DNA of 64,000 bases from a virus. The stretch spans positions 90,506 to 154,505 of the IMG/VR virus record IMGVR_UViG_3300035661_000011; one strand, written 5' to 3'. Positions 1 through 6,932 of this stretch are shown one piece after another. The notes under the pieces are model-generated. The model was not told the origin of the DNA, did no database searches, and saw only the letters and a list, made by a program, of their open reading frames with translations. Within the stretch, counting starts at the first letter, position 1, and each line of letters opens with the position of its first letter. Made by a program: the position numbers and the translations under genes.

Positions 1-1
1 A

Positions 2-796
2 CGTGGTGCTAATTTTATTAAAACGTATTTAAGATGTGGTGGTAAATTCTATAATGAGTTGAAAGCGGTACGTGATAGTGCTAAATGTCAACTTACTATG
101 GAAGAAATAATTGAAAGTGTTACACTGATTCTTCCTAAAGCAGATTATGCTCAACATAAAGCACAAGCCACAGCGTTTACCGATTACACTACATTCATAA
201 CCGATGTGATGGATTCGGTGGTTAGTGATTCTGAATTAGGTAGTTTGTTAAAAGGTGAAAATGTATCTTCTGATATAGCTGGAGTTAAAACCATTCTAAT
301 TAATGAGTTGAGACGTAGATATTTAAAATCACGAAACATATTACCAGAGTTGTTTGAATTGGTGAGTGACCCAGAGAAAACGTTAAAGGGTATTCTTGAA
401 GAACACGTTAAAACTAATGTCTCTATAGTTGGAGATTTAGCAAACATGGTAGCAAAAGAAGAGAAGAAAGTAGATGATAAAATTCAAGAGGCGGCAGATA
501 AACTAAACCCACCAGCACCAGAAGATGATGCTGGAACCGATGGTGCTATAGATGGTGATGCTGGTGACGAGGGTGGTTCTGATGATGGTGATGTTAATGA
601 CATGGCAACAGATGATGCAGATTTAGATGTAGATGGCGGAGATGACGATACATCATTGGATGACACTGCTGTGGATGACGGTACTAGTGCTGACGATACT
701 TCTGATGATACAGAAGATGATTCGGATACCGAAGATGACGATACTGCTAGTAGTGACGATGATACAACTGAAGATAAGGATACAAAAGACAAGTAA
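2..796 (+). CDS. Unidentified protein with long acidic tail (5-prime end missing)
   Basis: The frame is open from the left edge of the window, so the true start lies upstream; a TTG at 59 is only the first internal start-like codon. The visible N-terminal part is mixed alpha-helical with many charged residues. From about nucleotide 490 the protein becomes a low-complexity tail made almost only of Asp, Glu, Ser, Thr, Gly and Ala, ending in DKDTKDK. Such acidic tails occur in scaffold, decoration and DNA-mimic proteins, but nothing here decides between these. A stop at 796 is followed by an early-promoter-like motif. No function is assigned. Confidence 0.75.
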   Translation, partial: RGANFIKTYLRCGGKFYNELKAVRDSAKCQLTMEEIIESVTLILPKADYAQHKAQATAFTDYTTFITDVMDSVVSDSELGSLLKGENVSSDIAGVKTILINELRRRYLKSRNILPELFELVSDPEKTLKGILEEHVKTNVSIVGDLANMVAKEEKKVDDKIQEAADKLNPPAPEDDAGTDGAIDGDAGDEGGSDDGDVNDMATDDADLDVDGGDDDTSLDDTAVDDGTSADDTSDDTEDDSDTEDDDTASSDDDTTEDKDTKDK

Positions 797-812
797 CCGA
801 ATACAAACTTAA

Positions 813-825
813 ACATATATTATCT
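813..825 (+). promoter_or_regulatory. Early-promoter-like motif
   Basis: The sequence acatatattatct lies between the stop at 796 and the gene at 885. It matches the AT-rich element found at eight other sites in this window and resembles the TATATTA-type early promoters of phiKZ and AR9. It is followed at once by a perfect hairpin (826-859). Confidence 0.6.
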
Positions 826-859
826 GATAGAGTCATGTAAGAAATTACATGACTCTATC
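826..859 (+). promoter_or_regulatory. 5-prime leader hairpin
   Basis: Two 15-base arms (826-840 and 845-859) pair perfectly around a GAAA tetraloop. The hairpin starts directly after the promoter-like motif, so it would form at the very 5-prime end of the transcript, about 25 bases before the start codon at 885. There is no T-run after it, so it is not a standard terminator. Confidence 0.6.
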
Positions 860-884
860 ATTTAAAATTACAATGGAGACACAC

Positions 885-1313
885 GTGGCAGAAAACGAAT
901 TCAAATTTAAAAAGCTAGTAGTTGGCTCAGATATAACACGACAGTTAAACTTAAAAACAAATCCTACAAATGGACACAGTCTACCAATTGTTATAAACCA
1001 GTTGTCAATGTATCATAAAGACGTGGCGTATCCAACTCGTATGTTTGCATCAGAGGAAGACGTATGTGGGTTAGTATCTGGGGACATTGGTAACTACATA
1101 GTCATTTGGTCAACTGGCACTGTGAAGTGTGTAGCGCAGCGCAAACACATTTCTAGTGCACACGGCACGTATCGATACGTTCGGACTAGTCAGTTAGATA
1201 AAGAAAGCGTTATAAGACTTAATAACTATCTACAACAAGTCGAAATAATTATGACCGAACGTTTACAAGAATTAACTTCAACTGACACAATAGTTTACAC
1301 CAACGAATTATAA
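885..1313 (+). CDS. Unidentified small protein, probable early gene
   Basis: I chose the GTG at 885 (MAENEFKFKK) because GGAG at 875-878 is correctly spaced before it. In-frame ATGs at 849 and 873 have no ribosome binding site, and 849 lies inside the leader hairpin. The 142-residue product has no recognisable domain. Its middle and end (a SEEDV...DIGNYIVIW stretch, then LDKESVIRLNNYL) loosely match a repeat module seen in the genes at 27718 and 29091. Its own promoter-like motif and leader suggest expression early in infection. Function unknown. Confidence 0.7.
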   Translation: MAENEFKFKKLVVGSDITRQLNLKTNPTNGHSLPIVINQLSMYHKDVAYPTRMFASEEDVCGLVSGDIGNYIVIWSTGTVKCVAQRKHISSAHGTYRYVRTSQLDKESVIRLNNYLQQVEIIMTERLQELTSTDTIVYTNEL

Positions 1314-1333
1314 ACTTTTAAAAGGATATTTTC

Positions 1334-1933
1334 ATGAAAACTACTTTATTAATTATATTTACTATTTTGATTAATTGTGAGTGCCACATCGGTTATAGCA
1401 AATCTATTAAACCGCCTTTAACTGAAACTTACAAAGCTGTTATTACAAACACGCAATATGATATTGATTTTAAGAAACATGGAAACAATAAACATTATGC
1501 GGATGCAAAGTTGTTAAAGTCGGTATGTGGAGTGGAATCAAAATTTGATGTAAAAGCAAAATCTAAGAAGGGAGCCAGTGGTATCTGTCAGATTATGCCC
1601 AAGACATGGAAATACATAGCGAGTAAAAATAAAACTTTACCAGCACATGACACAAAAGTTCCGAGTCAATCTATTGAAGTGGCATCGTTAGTAATTGATG
1701 ATGCAGCAAATACTTGGAAAAAATTACCAAAGGGAAGAAATAAAACCGCTGTAGTTTTAGCATCCTATAACGCAGGGCCAACTAATATCAAGAAAGCATC
1801 TAAGCGATGTAATAGTACCAACTTTGCAGTGTTACAAAAGTGTTTACCTAAGATAACTTCTAAGTCACACGCAAAAGAAACAATTAACTATGTAGCTTCT
1901 GTACAAGAGCTATATAAAAAACTACCTTTATAA
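1334..1933 (+). CDS. Exported lytic transglycosylase (SLT fold)
   Basis: The 199-residue protein starts with a hydrophobic signal peptide (residues 1 to about 22, MKTTLLIIFTILINC). A soluble-lytic-transglycosylase domain follows: catalytic Glu68 in GVESKFD, then the signature GASGICQIMP (80-89) and ASYNAGP further on. Enzymes of this family cut the MurNAc-GlcNAc bond of peptidoglycan with formation of anhydro-MurNAc. The signal peptide implies Sec export to the periplasm, so it may act as an endolysin or assist lysis; a virion role is less likely with a signal peptide. AAAGGA upstream supports the start. It forms a short operon with the gene at 1947. Confidence 0.9.
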   Translation: MKTTLLIIFTILINCECHIGYSKSIKPPLTETYKAVITNTQYDIDFKKHGNNKHYADAKLLKSVCGVESKFDVKAKSKKGASGICQIMPKTWKYIASKNKTLPAHDTKVPSQSIEVASLVIDDAANTWKKLPKGRNKTAVVLASYNAGPTNIKKASKRCNSTNFAVLQKCLPKITSKSHAKETINYVASVQELYKKLPL

Positions 1934-1946
1934 TTAGGAGAACGAC

Positions 1947-2372
1947 ATGGAAAAGATAAATGGTGGTGGGCTGGATAATTTAATCGGTAGATTAGTGCGG
2001 TATAAAGATGCAGCCAATTACTGGAAATTAACCGAACCGATGTGGGTGTTAGGCTGGTACATCGACAAATGTGTAACGTTGGTGTTAGTTGATGTGGATA
2101 ACAAAACACATGAACAAGACCTATCGGTGTGTATATTCGAAGCACCACTTGTGACCGATAAACCTAGTAATAACATTGTGCACCACGCTGGGTTAAATTC
2201 GTTAATAGGTAAACGAGTTTCACACACTAGCCCAGCAGGCCCAACCGTTATTTCAGTTGTGTTTGACTGGTATAGGGATAGCAATGGTGAAGTTAGATTA
2301 ATACTCACGGATGAGCACGGGTTTTTAAAATATAATATTTGTGTTGAAAACAGTAAAGTGTTAGACGAATAG
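1947..2372 (+). CDS. Unidentified protein with internal duplication
   Basis: The 141-residue protein starts at an ATG preceded by AGGAG and lies 13 bases after the transglycosylase gene. It appears to consist of two related halves: GLDNLIGRLV near residue 8 is echoed by GLNSLIGKRV near residue 80, and each copy is followed by a beta-rich segment with W or WY and alternating hydrophobic residues. Two copies of a small beta-barrel-like domain are plausible. No known family was recognised. The gene ends at a strong terminator shared with the convergent gene at 2431. Confidence 0.75.
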   Translation: MEKINGGGLDNLIGRLVRYKDAANYWKLTEPMWVLGWYIDKCVTLVLVDVDNKTHEQDLSVCIFEAPLVTDKPSNNIVHHAGLNSLIGKRVSHTSPAGPTVISVVFDWYRDSNGEVRLILTDEHGFLKYNICVENSKVLDE

Positions 2373-2378
2373 AACCTA

Positions 2379-2408
2379 GTAATAGGGAGCATTAATGCTC
2401 CCTATTAC
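2379..2408. terminator. Bidirectional terminator
   Basis: A perfect palindrome of two 15-base arms is followed by a run of eleven T (2415-2425). It separates convergent genes ending at 2372 and 2431. Confidence 0.85.
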
Positions 2409-2430
2409 ATAAGTCTTTTTTTTTTACATT

Positions 2431-2904
2431 TTAAATTATTGGAATTGGTAAGTCAGCTAACGCAGTGATAATATCTGGATATGACAACTCTTTCTCTTTA
2501 ATTTTATAAGCGCGTATTTGACAATCAATTACCCACTTGTTTAATATAACCGCTTCATCCTGATACTCATTACTAAACAGTGCAAGTTTACTAACCTCGT
2601 CTACATCTTTAAACTTGAATGTATCATTCGTGACAGTCTTTACAATGAACGTTTCTATTTCCATAGCCAACTTTAAATGACTACGATCGTTTTCATTTGT
2701 TATAGGTTTACCGTCAGCAGAAACCCCAAGTGTTCTCCCAGCTATCAACCCGTTTCGCACAGTTAGATACTCGACTAATGTAACAGGTACTACGTCATCT
2801 GGATAAGACTTATGTATCTTTGAACTATAAAATCCAAATGTAGACTTAGAGAAGAATAACTCCTCTCCAATTTCTTTAACTAATTTAGTGTTTTCATCAG
2901 TCAT
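2431..2904 (-). CDS. Tail fibre assembly chaperone-like protein
   Basis: The start at 2904 has GGGAGGG just upstream and overlaps the stop of the fibre gene (2901) as ATGA, so the two are translationally coupled. The first 60 of 157 residues follow the pattern of phage tail fibre assembly (Tfa) proteins: FFSKSTFGFY near the N-terminus, an acidic PDDVVPV, then a Gly-rich region ending in SADGKPI. Tfa proteins help fold or trimerise the fibre encoded directly upstream. The remaining C-terminal part is helical and not recognised. A second fibre and chaperone pair sits at 6495-8387. Confidence 0.6.
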   Translation of the reverse strand: MTDENTKLVKEIGEELFFSKSTFGFYSSKIHKSYPDDVVPVTLVEYLTVRNGLIAGRTLGVSADGKPITNENDRSHLKLAMEIETFIVKTVTNDTFKFKDVDEVSKLALFSNEYQDEAVILNKWVIDCQIRAYKIKEKELSYPDIITALADLPIPII

Positions 2905-4220
2905 GACACCCTCCCTAATAAGAATACCCACCCTTCAAGGCTATGGTTACCAGTAGTGGCTATATATATACCGGAGTTTGGATATGGAAAGTATTCTTGA
3001 TCCAACCCAAGACTAGCATCTACATTGCTAATGACACCACCAGTGCACCACGCTAATGGCGGCGATATAAATGCTAAATTAAACCATATGGTCACCTGTC
3101 CATCAAGGTACGTTATGTACGGGGTTTGAATCCACTGTAAACACCATCCACCGTATAAATACTTTATTCCTCCAGCAGGGTAACCTACAGCTGCAAACGA
3201 GTTATATATCTCAGTTCTAATAGCGTTATCACGAGAAACCAAATCGTTATACAGTGTAGCGTCTCTATCAAATAACGTTTGATACAAACTGGTAGCTCTA
3301 TCGTACGTCGTATTGTAGTTATTCGTTATAGTGGTGTTTAATGTAGCTACAGCGTTATCTATTTTAGAGTTTAATGTAGCTACAGCTGTATTGATTTTAG
3401 CATCTAATACAGCTCGATTAGTTTCTATAAGTGCATTAACTGCGACTATAAGTTTGTTAAATACAGCGGTCGCATTTTGTGCTACACCTAACGATGACCA
3501 AGCCCTAGGCGTTGTGTCAGTACCAGCTTCTGCTACAGCTTGTGTAGGGATACTAGATTTTAACACATATCCGCTGAGGTCAGGTGGAACATAACTAGCA
3601 TTTAAAGAATCGACTTTACTTTGAACAAACCCTAAATCGTTAGCTACAGAATCCACTCTATCCATTAAATCATTAAATATCACTGCTGGAGAAAGTGTAG
3701 TTCGTGATATACTTCCAAGTAATCTACTCAGTAGAAATATAGTTCTTCCGTTATTAAATATATCTGGACGAACAGTATCTGCACTTACGACATAATCCCC
3801 TTCAAGCGATTTCCACGAATTAAGATCTAGTCTATCAAAACTTCCTAAGTCAACAATTTGTTGCAATAGAATAGCGTCATTTTCGCACCCTACGGCTTGA
3901 TAATTAATTGTAGCACTAGACCATAGGCTAACGTCTTTTAAAAGGATGTAGCTATATACAATCGCTCCAATGACATCAATTTGTTTACTGTAAGGTGGTG
4001 ACCATTCGAAATCTACATTTGGAACCAATGGAACAGTTACATTGTCTGATAAACGTATGGCGGTTACAGTGAATCCATTTTGATAAAATGCACCTTGTTT
4101 TGGAAAGATAGCACATTGGGTGATTGGAAACACTACTTCATTTTTTATGTTGTTACCCACTAATGTACCACTAGGGTCATAGACCACAGTAATCGCATTG
4201 GGTGTTGGTGGTGTAGGCAT
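2901..4220 (-). CDS. Tail fibre-type virion protein
   Basis: The 439-residue protein has an N-terminal domain of about 130 residues (YDPSGTLVGNNIKNEV, then GAFYQNGF, a hydrophobic strand and INYQAVG) shared with the proteins at 6933, 11451 and 22091. I read it as a common virion-attachment module. A middle heptad-like region (TAVATLNSKIDNAVATLN and similar) suggests a trimeric coiled coil. The C-terminus (YLYGGWCLQWIQ, beta-rich, ending FLLGRVS) resembles receptor-binding tips of phage fibres. Its start is preceded by AGGAG. The chaperone-like gene overlaps its end. Likely role: host-surface binding; the receptor is unknown. Confidence 0.75.
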   Translation of the reverse strand: MPTPPTPNAITVVYDPSGTLVGNNIKNEVVFPITQCAIFPKQGAFYQNGFTVTAIRLSDNVTVPLVPNVDFEWSPPYSKQIDVIGAIVYSYILLKDVSLWSSATINYQAVGCENDAILLQQIVDLGSFDRLDLNSWKSLEGDYVVSADTVRPDIFNNGRTIFLLSRLLGSISRTTLSPAVIFNDLMDRVDSVANDLGFVQSKVDSLNASYVPPDLSGYVLKSSIPTQAVAEAGTDTTPRAWSSLGVAQNATAVFNKLIVAVNALIETNRAVLDAKINTAVATLNSKIDNAVATLNTTITNNYNTTYDRATSLYQTLFDRDATLYNDLVSRDNAIRTEIYNSFAAVGYPAGGIKYLYGGWCLQWIQTPYITYLDGQVTIWFNLAFISPPLAWCTGGVISNVDASLGLDQEYFPYPNSGIYIATTGNHSLEGWVFLLGRVS

Positions 4221-4285
4221 CTAAGACTCCTAAGGTTAAGTTATGCAACACATGATAACCTTGTGATAACTCAATAAATACTTAT

Positions 4286-4300
4286 TTATATATCATCTAG
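4286..4300 (+). promoter_or_regulatory. Early-promoter-like motif (variant)
   Basis: ttatatatcatctag differs from the common motif by C for T (ATCATCTA). It lies 72 bases before the gene at 4372. The following leader (about 4300-4340) can form only a weak, interrupted stem. Confidence 0.45.
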
Positions 4301-4371
4301 TAGAGTAAACAATAATGTTTTCTTTTGTTGCTATTACAATTTAATAGTTAATTATATTTTGGAGATTTACC

Positions 4372-4626
4372 GTGAAACACTTATTTACATTAAAAGATAT
4401 GCCAACAACACCTTTAAACGATTTATACATTAAATCGTTTAAAGGGTATATTGAAATGATAAATAGCTTTCTTACATTGTATAAAGATGTTGGGTTTATT
4501 GCAACCCCAGAATACATCTCTATCGATGAGACGTTGTTGTCAAACCCCAATTATGCGCAGGTGGTTGCCGCTATGGCGTTAATGCCATATTCGTTAGTAG
4601 TTGACCACACTTTAGTTGGAGAATGA
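4372..4626 (+). CDS. Unidentified small protein, probable early gene
   Basis: A GTG start (MKHLFTLKDM) with TTGGAG upstream gives 84 residues. It is first in a three-gene run (4372-5394) driven by a promoter-like motif at 4286. The sequence is moderately hydrophobic, without a clear membrane segment or motif. The gene for the next protein starts two bases after its stop. Confidence 0.7.
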   Translation: MKHLFTLKDMPTTPLNDLYIKSFKGYIEMINSFLTLYKDVGFIATPEYISIDETLLSNPNYAQVVAAMALMPYSLVVDHTLVGE

Positions 4627-4627
4627 A

Positions 4628-4864
4628 ATGAACAAAGATCAACTGATGTTAGGCGCGTTAGAAATTGCCACTCGTGTTGACGGGTGGAACAATGAAGTGT
4701 ACTGTGCAATAAAATCAGTACAGCCAAAAACCCACACCATAGTGGTAGCTGGTGATAGTAATTTTGGATGGGACAGTAAATGGTCCGAGATTCTAAAACT
4801 CGGGTTCACGTGTTCAAGAAGCTATCCAAACCTTTATACCTTTGTTTTGGAGGAAAAGAAATGA
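4628..4864 (+). CDS. Unidentified small protein
   Basis: The ATG at 4628 (MNKDQLMLGA, 78 residues) is used because GGAG at 4619-4622 fits it; an earlier in-frame start would overlap the previous gene without a binding site. The product is mixed alpha and beta with no recognised motif. Its TGA overlaps the ATG of the metallopeptidase gene by four bases, so both are probably translated together. Confidence 0.7.
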   Translation: MNKDQLMLGALEIATRVDGWNNEVYCAIKSVQPKTHTIVVAGDSNFGWDSKWSEILKLGFTCSRSYPNLYTFVLEEKK

Positions 4865-5394
4865 ACTACTTTAAGTTATTAAAAGAGTCGTTTGTTGTAG
4901 GTTTAAACACCTACCGTTGGATGGTGGATATTCAAGTGAATAGATTTATGACTTTTAAATCATTCACTGACTGGAATGGAATTCCAGTAATTAAAAGTAC
5001 ACACCTGATGCGATTACGATTAGGTGATTACCACTCGCCTATGAACAACGCCTGTGCATCAGCAGGTGAAAATATCATAATTATCCCAGACCACTGGGAT
5101 GAATTACCAGAAGGGTTTAAACTCTTCATGTTATATCATGAGGAAGGACATATTCGAGGTAAACATTTCTTGACTACACCAACTGAAAACGCTGGTAAGG
5201 CGCGTTCAAAGTTTATTAAATGTGGGTTAGTTATGCCAGAGGAATTAGAAGCTGACAAATTCGCTTTTGATAACTTAGGTTTAGACATTAGTGTATCAGC
5301 ATTACAAGTTTGTAAAACTCTAGTAGCAAATGATGCACGTGGTAGAACCCATAGTGAAATTGATATGCGTATTGAAAAACTACGCAGCTACTAA
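4861..5394 (+). CDS. Zinc metallopeptidase-like protein (HEXXH)
   Basis: The 177-residue protein starts at the ATG overlapping the preceding stop, with GGAGG upstream. Residues 93-97 read HEEGH, a HEXXH zinc-binding motif in which the two His bind zinc and Glu activates water. About 25 residues later comes EADKFA (120-125), matching the third-ligand motif of M48/M78-type peptidases (E-A-D-x-x-A). No signal peptide is visible, so it should act in the cytoplasm. Its place in a probable early operon suggests cleavage of a host regulator or defence protein, as ImmA/IrrE-like peptidases do, but the substrate is unknown. Confidence 0.65.
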   Translation: MNYFKLLKESFVVGLNTYRWMVDIQVNRFMTFKSFTDWNGIPVIKSTHLMRLRLGDYHSPMNNACASAGENIIIIPDHWDELPEGFKLFMLYHEEGHIRGKHFLTTPTENAGKARSKFIKCGLVMPEELEADKFAFDNLGLDISVSALQVCKTLVANDARGRTHSEIDMRIEKLRSY

Positions 5395-5406
5395 AACGTT
5401 AAGTTA

Positions 5407-5436
5407 TCTAATTCCCCCGAATTCGGGGGAATTAGA
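5407..5436. terminator. Bidirectional terminator
   Basis: Perfect 15-base arms rich in C and G are followed by a T-run at 5452-5461. It lies between convergent genes ending at 5394 and 5460. Confidence 0.85.
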
Positions 5437-5459
5437 TTTCTCTTCCAATCGTTTTTTTT

Positions 5460-5669
5460 TTATTCAATTACCAGTTTACCATTTGGACATTCGACTTTAA
5501 AGTCTTCAATCTTTATTACCAGTGTTCGTTTCTCAACCACATTCATTGTATCTGTTGCTTCTTTAGGTGGTATTGTCATCCCACGAGAACAGTCAATTGT
5601 TTCGCAACCGCTCAAGATCAATATCAAGATCATAATTAGACATAGTGGATATTGTTTTATTAATCTCAT
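5460..5669 (-). CDS. Small lipoprotein, possible outer-membrane spanin
   Basis: The 69-residue product begins with a basic tip and hydrophobic stretch ending in the lipobox LSGC (Cys22), so it should be lipidated and placed in an outer membrane. The mature part is only 48 residues. Its first 77 bases overlap the end of the upstream gene in another frame, a layout typical of Rz1-type outer-membrane spanins. However, the partner gene lacks the membrane anchor expected for an inner-membrane spanin, and the lipoprotein is not Pro-rich. A lysis role is therefore only a suggestion. AAAGG lies upstream of the start. Confidence 0.65.
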   Translation of the reverse strand: MRLIKQYPLCLIMILILILSGCETIDCSRGMTIPPKEATDTMNVVEKRTLVIKIEDFKVECPNGKLVIE

Positions 5670-5886
5670 CTAGTTTACCTTTGGTTGTAAGTGTAGTGTT
5701 AATTAGCTGTACTAATTCAGCTAATGCTTCAGTGGCATCTATTATACCACCAACAGTATTACCAGAACTAACCCGACTGTAACAAGCTAACGCATGAATT
5801 GCAATTTGTTTAATTTTAGCTGTAGACGATTCAGTATCAGTAGAGCTACTATCCGTTACAGATTCTATTGTATCAATTATATTCAT
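5593..5886 (-). CDS. Unidentified 97-residue protein overlapping the lipoprotein gene
   Basis: GAGG upstream supports the ATG at 5886. The protein has a Ser/Thr/Asp-rich start and a helical remainder with Leu/Ile spacing compatible with a short coiled coil (LINTTLTTKGKLDEINKTIS). No signal peptide or membrane segment is visible. The 3-prime end overlaps the lipoprotein gene by 77 bases in another frame, so the two are probably expressed together. Confidence 0.65.
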   Translation of the reverse strand: MNIIDTIESVTDSSSTDTESSTAKIKQIAIHALACYSRVSSGNTVGGIIDATEALAELVQLINTTLTTKGKLDEINKTISTMSNYDLDIDLERLRNN

Positions 5887-5903
5887 TAGCGCCTCATTAA
5901 TAA

Positions 5904-6476
5904 TTAAAGTTTTGGAAATTTATACAAATGAAAGTTTACATTTGTATCTGGAAATAAAACATGGCTACTTGATGAAACCAATTTTATCAATTTACTAAAG
6001 CCCCACTTTGTAAAGTTTGGCGTGTCGAATAACACCAGTGTCACATCTGTTTTAAGGTCAGCTGAAATACACCCGAGGAAATCTACATCAATCGCTAATA
6101 AGCACGATACCCAGCAGCCAATCCCGCTGGAGTATGTGATTACAGCTGCAAAGTCATCTTGTCGCATTTCTTTCAGTACACTGTATAAATTTGTTTCTTT
6201 TACAGAACTGTAAATGTTATACGCATCTAAATGCGTATAAATATCACTGTCTGAAATATCTAATTTTCTAAGTGTTGAGTAGTTGTGTTTGGTTAACAAC
6301 TGAAGTTTTTCGACGTGTGGGTGTGTTTGGTCTAGATGTATAGATATGACAATTGTTTTATCAACGACATATACTTTAACTGAACACTCAGTTCGTTCTA
6401 GTGCTTCATTGCATTCGCACTGAACAACCGAGGCGTATGTATAAATTGCCGTTAAATCATTTACGGAGTCTAACAT
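5904..6476 (-). CDS. Unidentified protein, faint lipase-like pattern
   Basis: The 190-residue product starts at an ATG preceded by GGG. It lies downstream of the fibre chaperone and upstream of the lipoprotein pair on the same strand. The segment AVITYSSGIGCWVSCLL followed about 25 residues later by a beta strand, FDTPNF and W-G-F faintly recalls the order of class 3 lipases (G-x-S-x-G elbow, then a strand and F-G-x-P). The elbow is not canonical and I see no clear catalytic triad, so no enzyme activity is claimed. Confidence 0.6.
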   Translation of the reverse strand: MLDSVNDLTAIYTYASVVQCECNEALERTECSVKVYVVDKTIVISIHLDQTHPHVEKLQLLTKHNYSTLRKLDISDSDIYTHLDAYNIYSSVKETNLYSVLKEMRQDDFAAVITYSSGIGCWVSCLLAIDVDFLGCISADLKTDVTLVLFDTPNFTKWGFSKLIKLVSSSSHVLFPDTNVNFHLYKFPKL

Positions 6477-6494
6477 ACGCTAACCCATTATAAT

Positions 6495-6929
6495 TTACAT
6501 AAACATATCGTCAGACATAACTGTGTCTAAATTAAGAGTGGTATGTAACAACTCTTGTACGTTTGGATCTGAGTACGATATAGCCCCGTTACACTCCCAG
6601 GTTAAACGAAATAGGTTAGACCTTGGTAGTGTGTCGATGTAAGCAAATGCGATGTCTAGTAAGCGATATTTGTCTAGGTTTAAACAAAATTGTAATTTGG
6701 GTATACTAAGTAAATTTCGTAATTGGTCTTTAGTTAACAAGTCTGTTTTTTTTGCTAATGGGATACCGTTTTCATCAGGTTCTATAACGTGTCCAATTTT
6801 CTGTAAATCGCGTAGTTCAATAAACTCAATTTCACCAATATCTATTAAGTCGTCTGGTAAATCGCTATAGTTTTCGGTGTATGGATAAAACCCATTCTTC
6901 GAAGGACTGTATCTAGTAAACTTATTCAT
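6495..6929 (-). CDS. Tail fibre assembly chaperone-like protein
   Basis: It starts four bases after the stop of the fibre gene at 6933-8387. The N-terminal 60 of 144 residues fit the Tfa pattern well: YSPSKNGFYP, LPDDLIDI, a helix, then GHVIEPDENGIPLA. Proteins of this family fold or trimerise the neighbouring fibre. The rest (about 65-144) is helical and unlike classical Tfa C-termini. It parallels the pair at 2431-4220, although the two chaperones share little outside the N-terminal pattern. Confidence 0.7.
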   Translation of the reverse strand: MNKFTRYSPSKNGFYPYTENYSDLPDDLIDIGEIEFIELRDLQKIGHVIEPDENGIPLAKKTDLLTKDQLRNLLSIPKLQFCLNLDKYRLLDIAFAYIDTLPRSNLFRLTWECNGAISYSDPNVQELLHTTLNLDTVMSDDMFM

Positions 6930-6932
6930 TTT

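Noticed and set aside
484-816. Minus-strand ORF of 110 residues opposite the acidic tail
   Set aside because: It is the mirror of the low-complexity GAT/GAC repeats and has no binding site.
5904-6476. Class 3 lipase
   Set aside because: The nucleophile elbow is not canonical and no catalytic triad could be placed.
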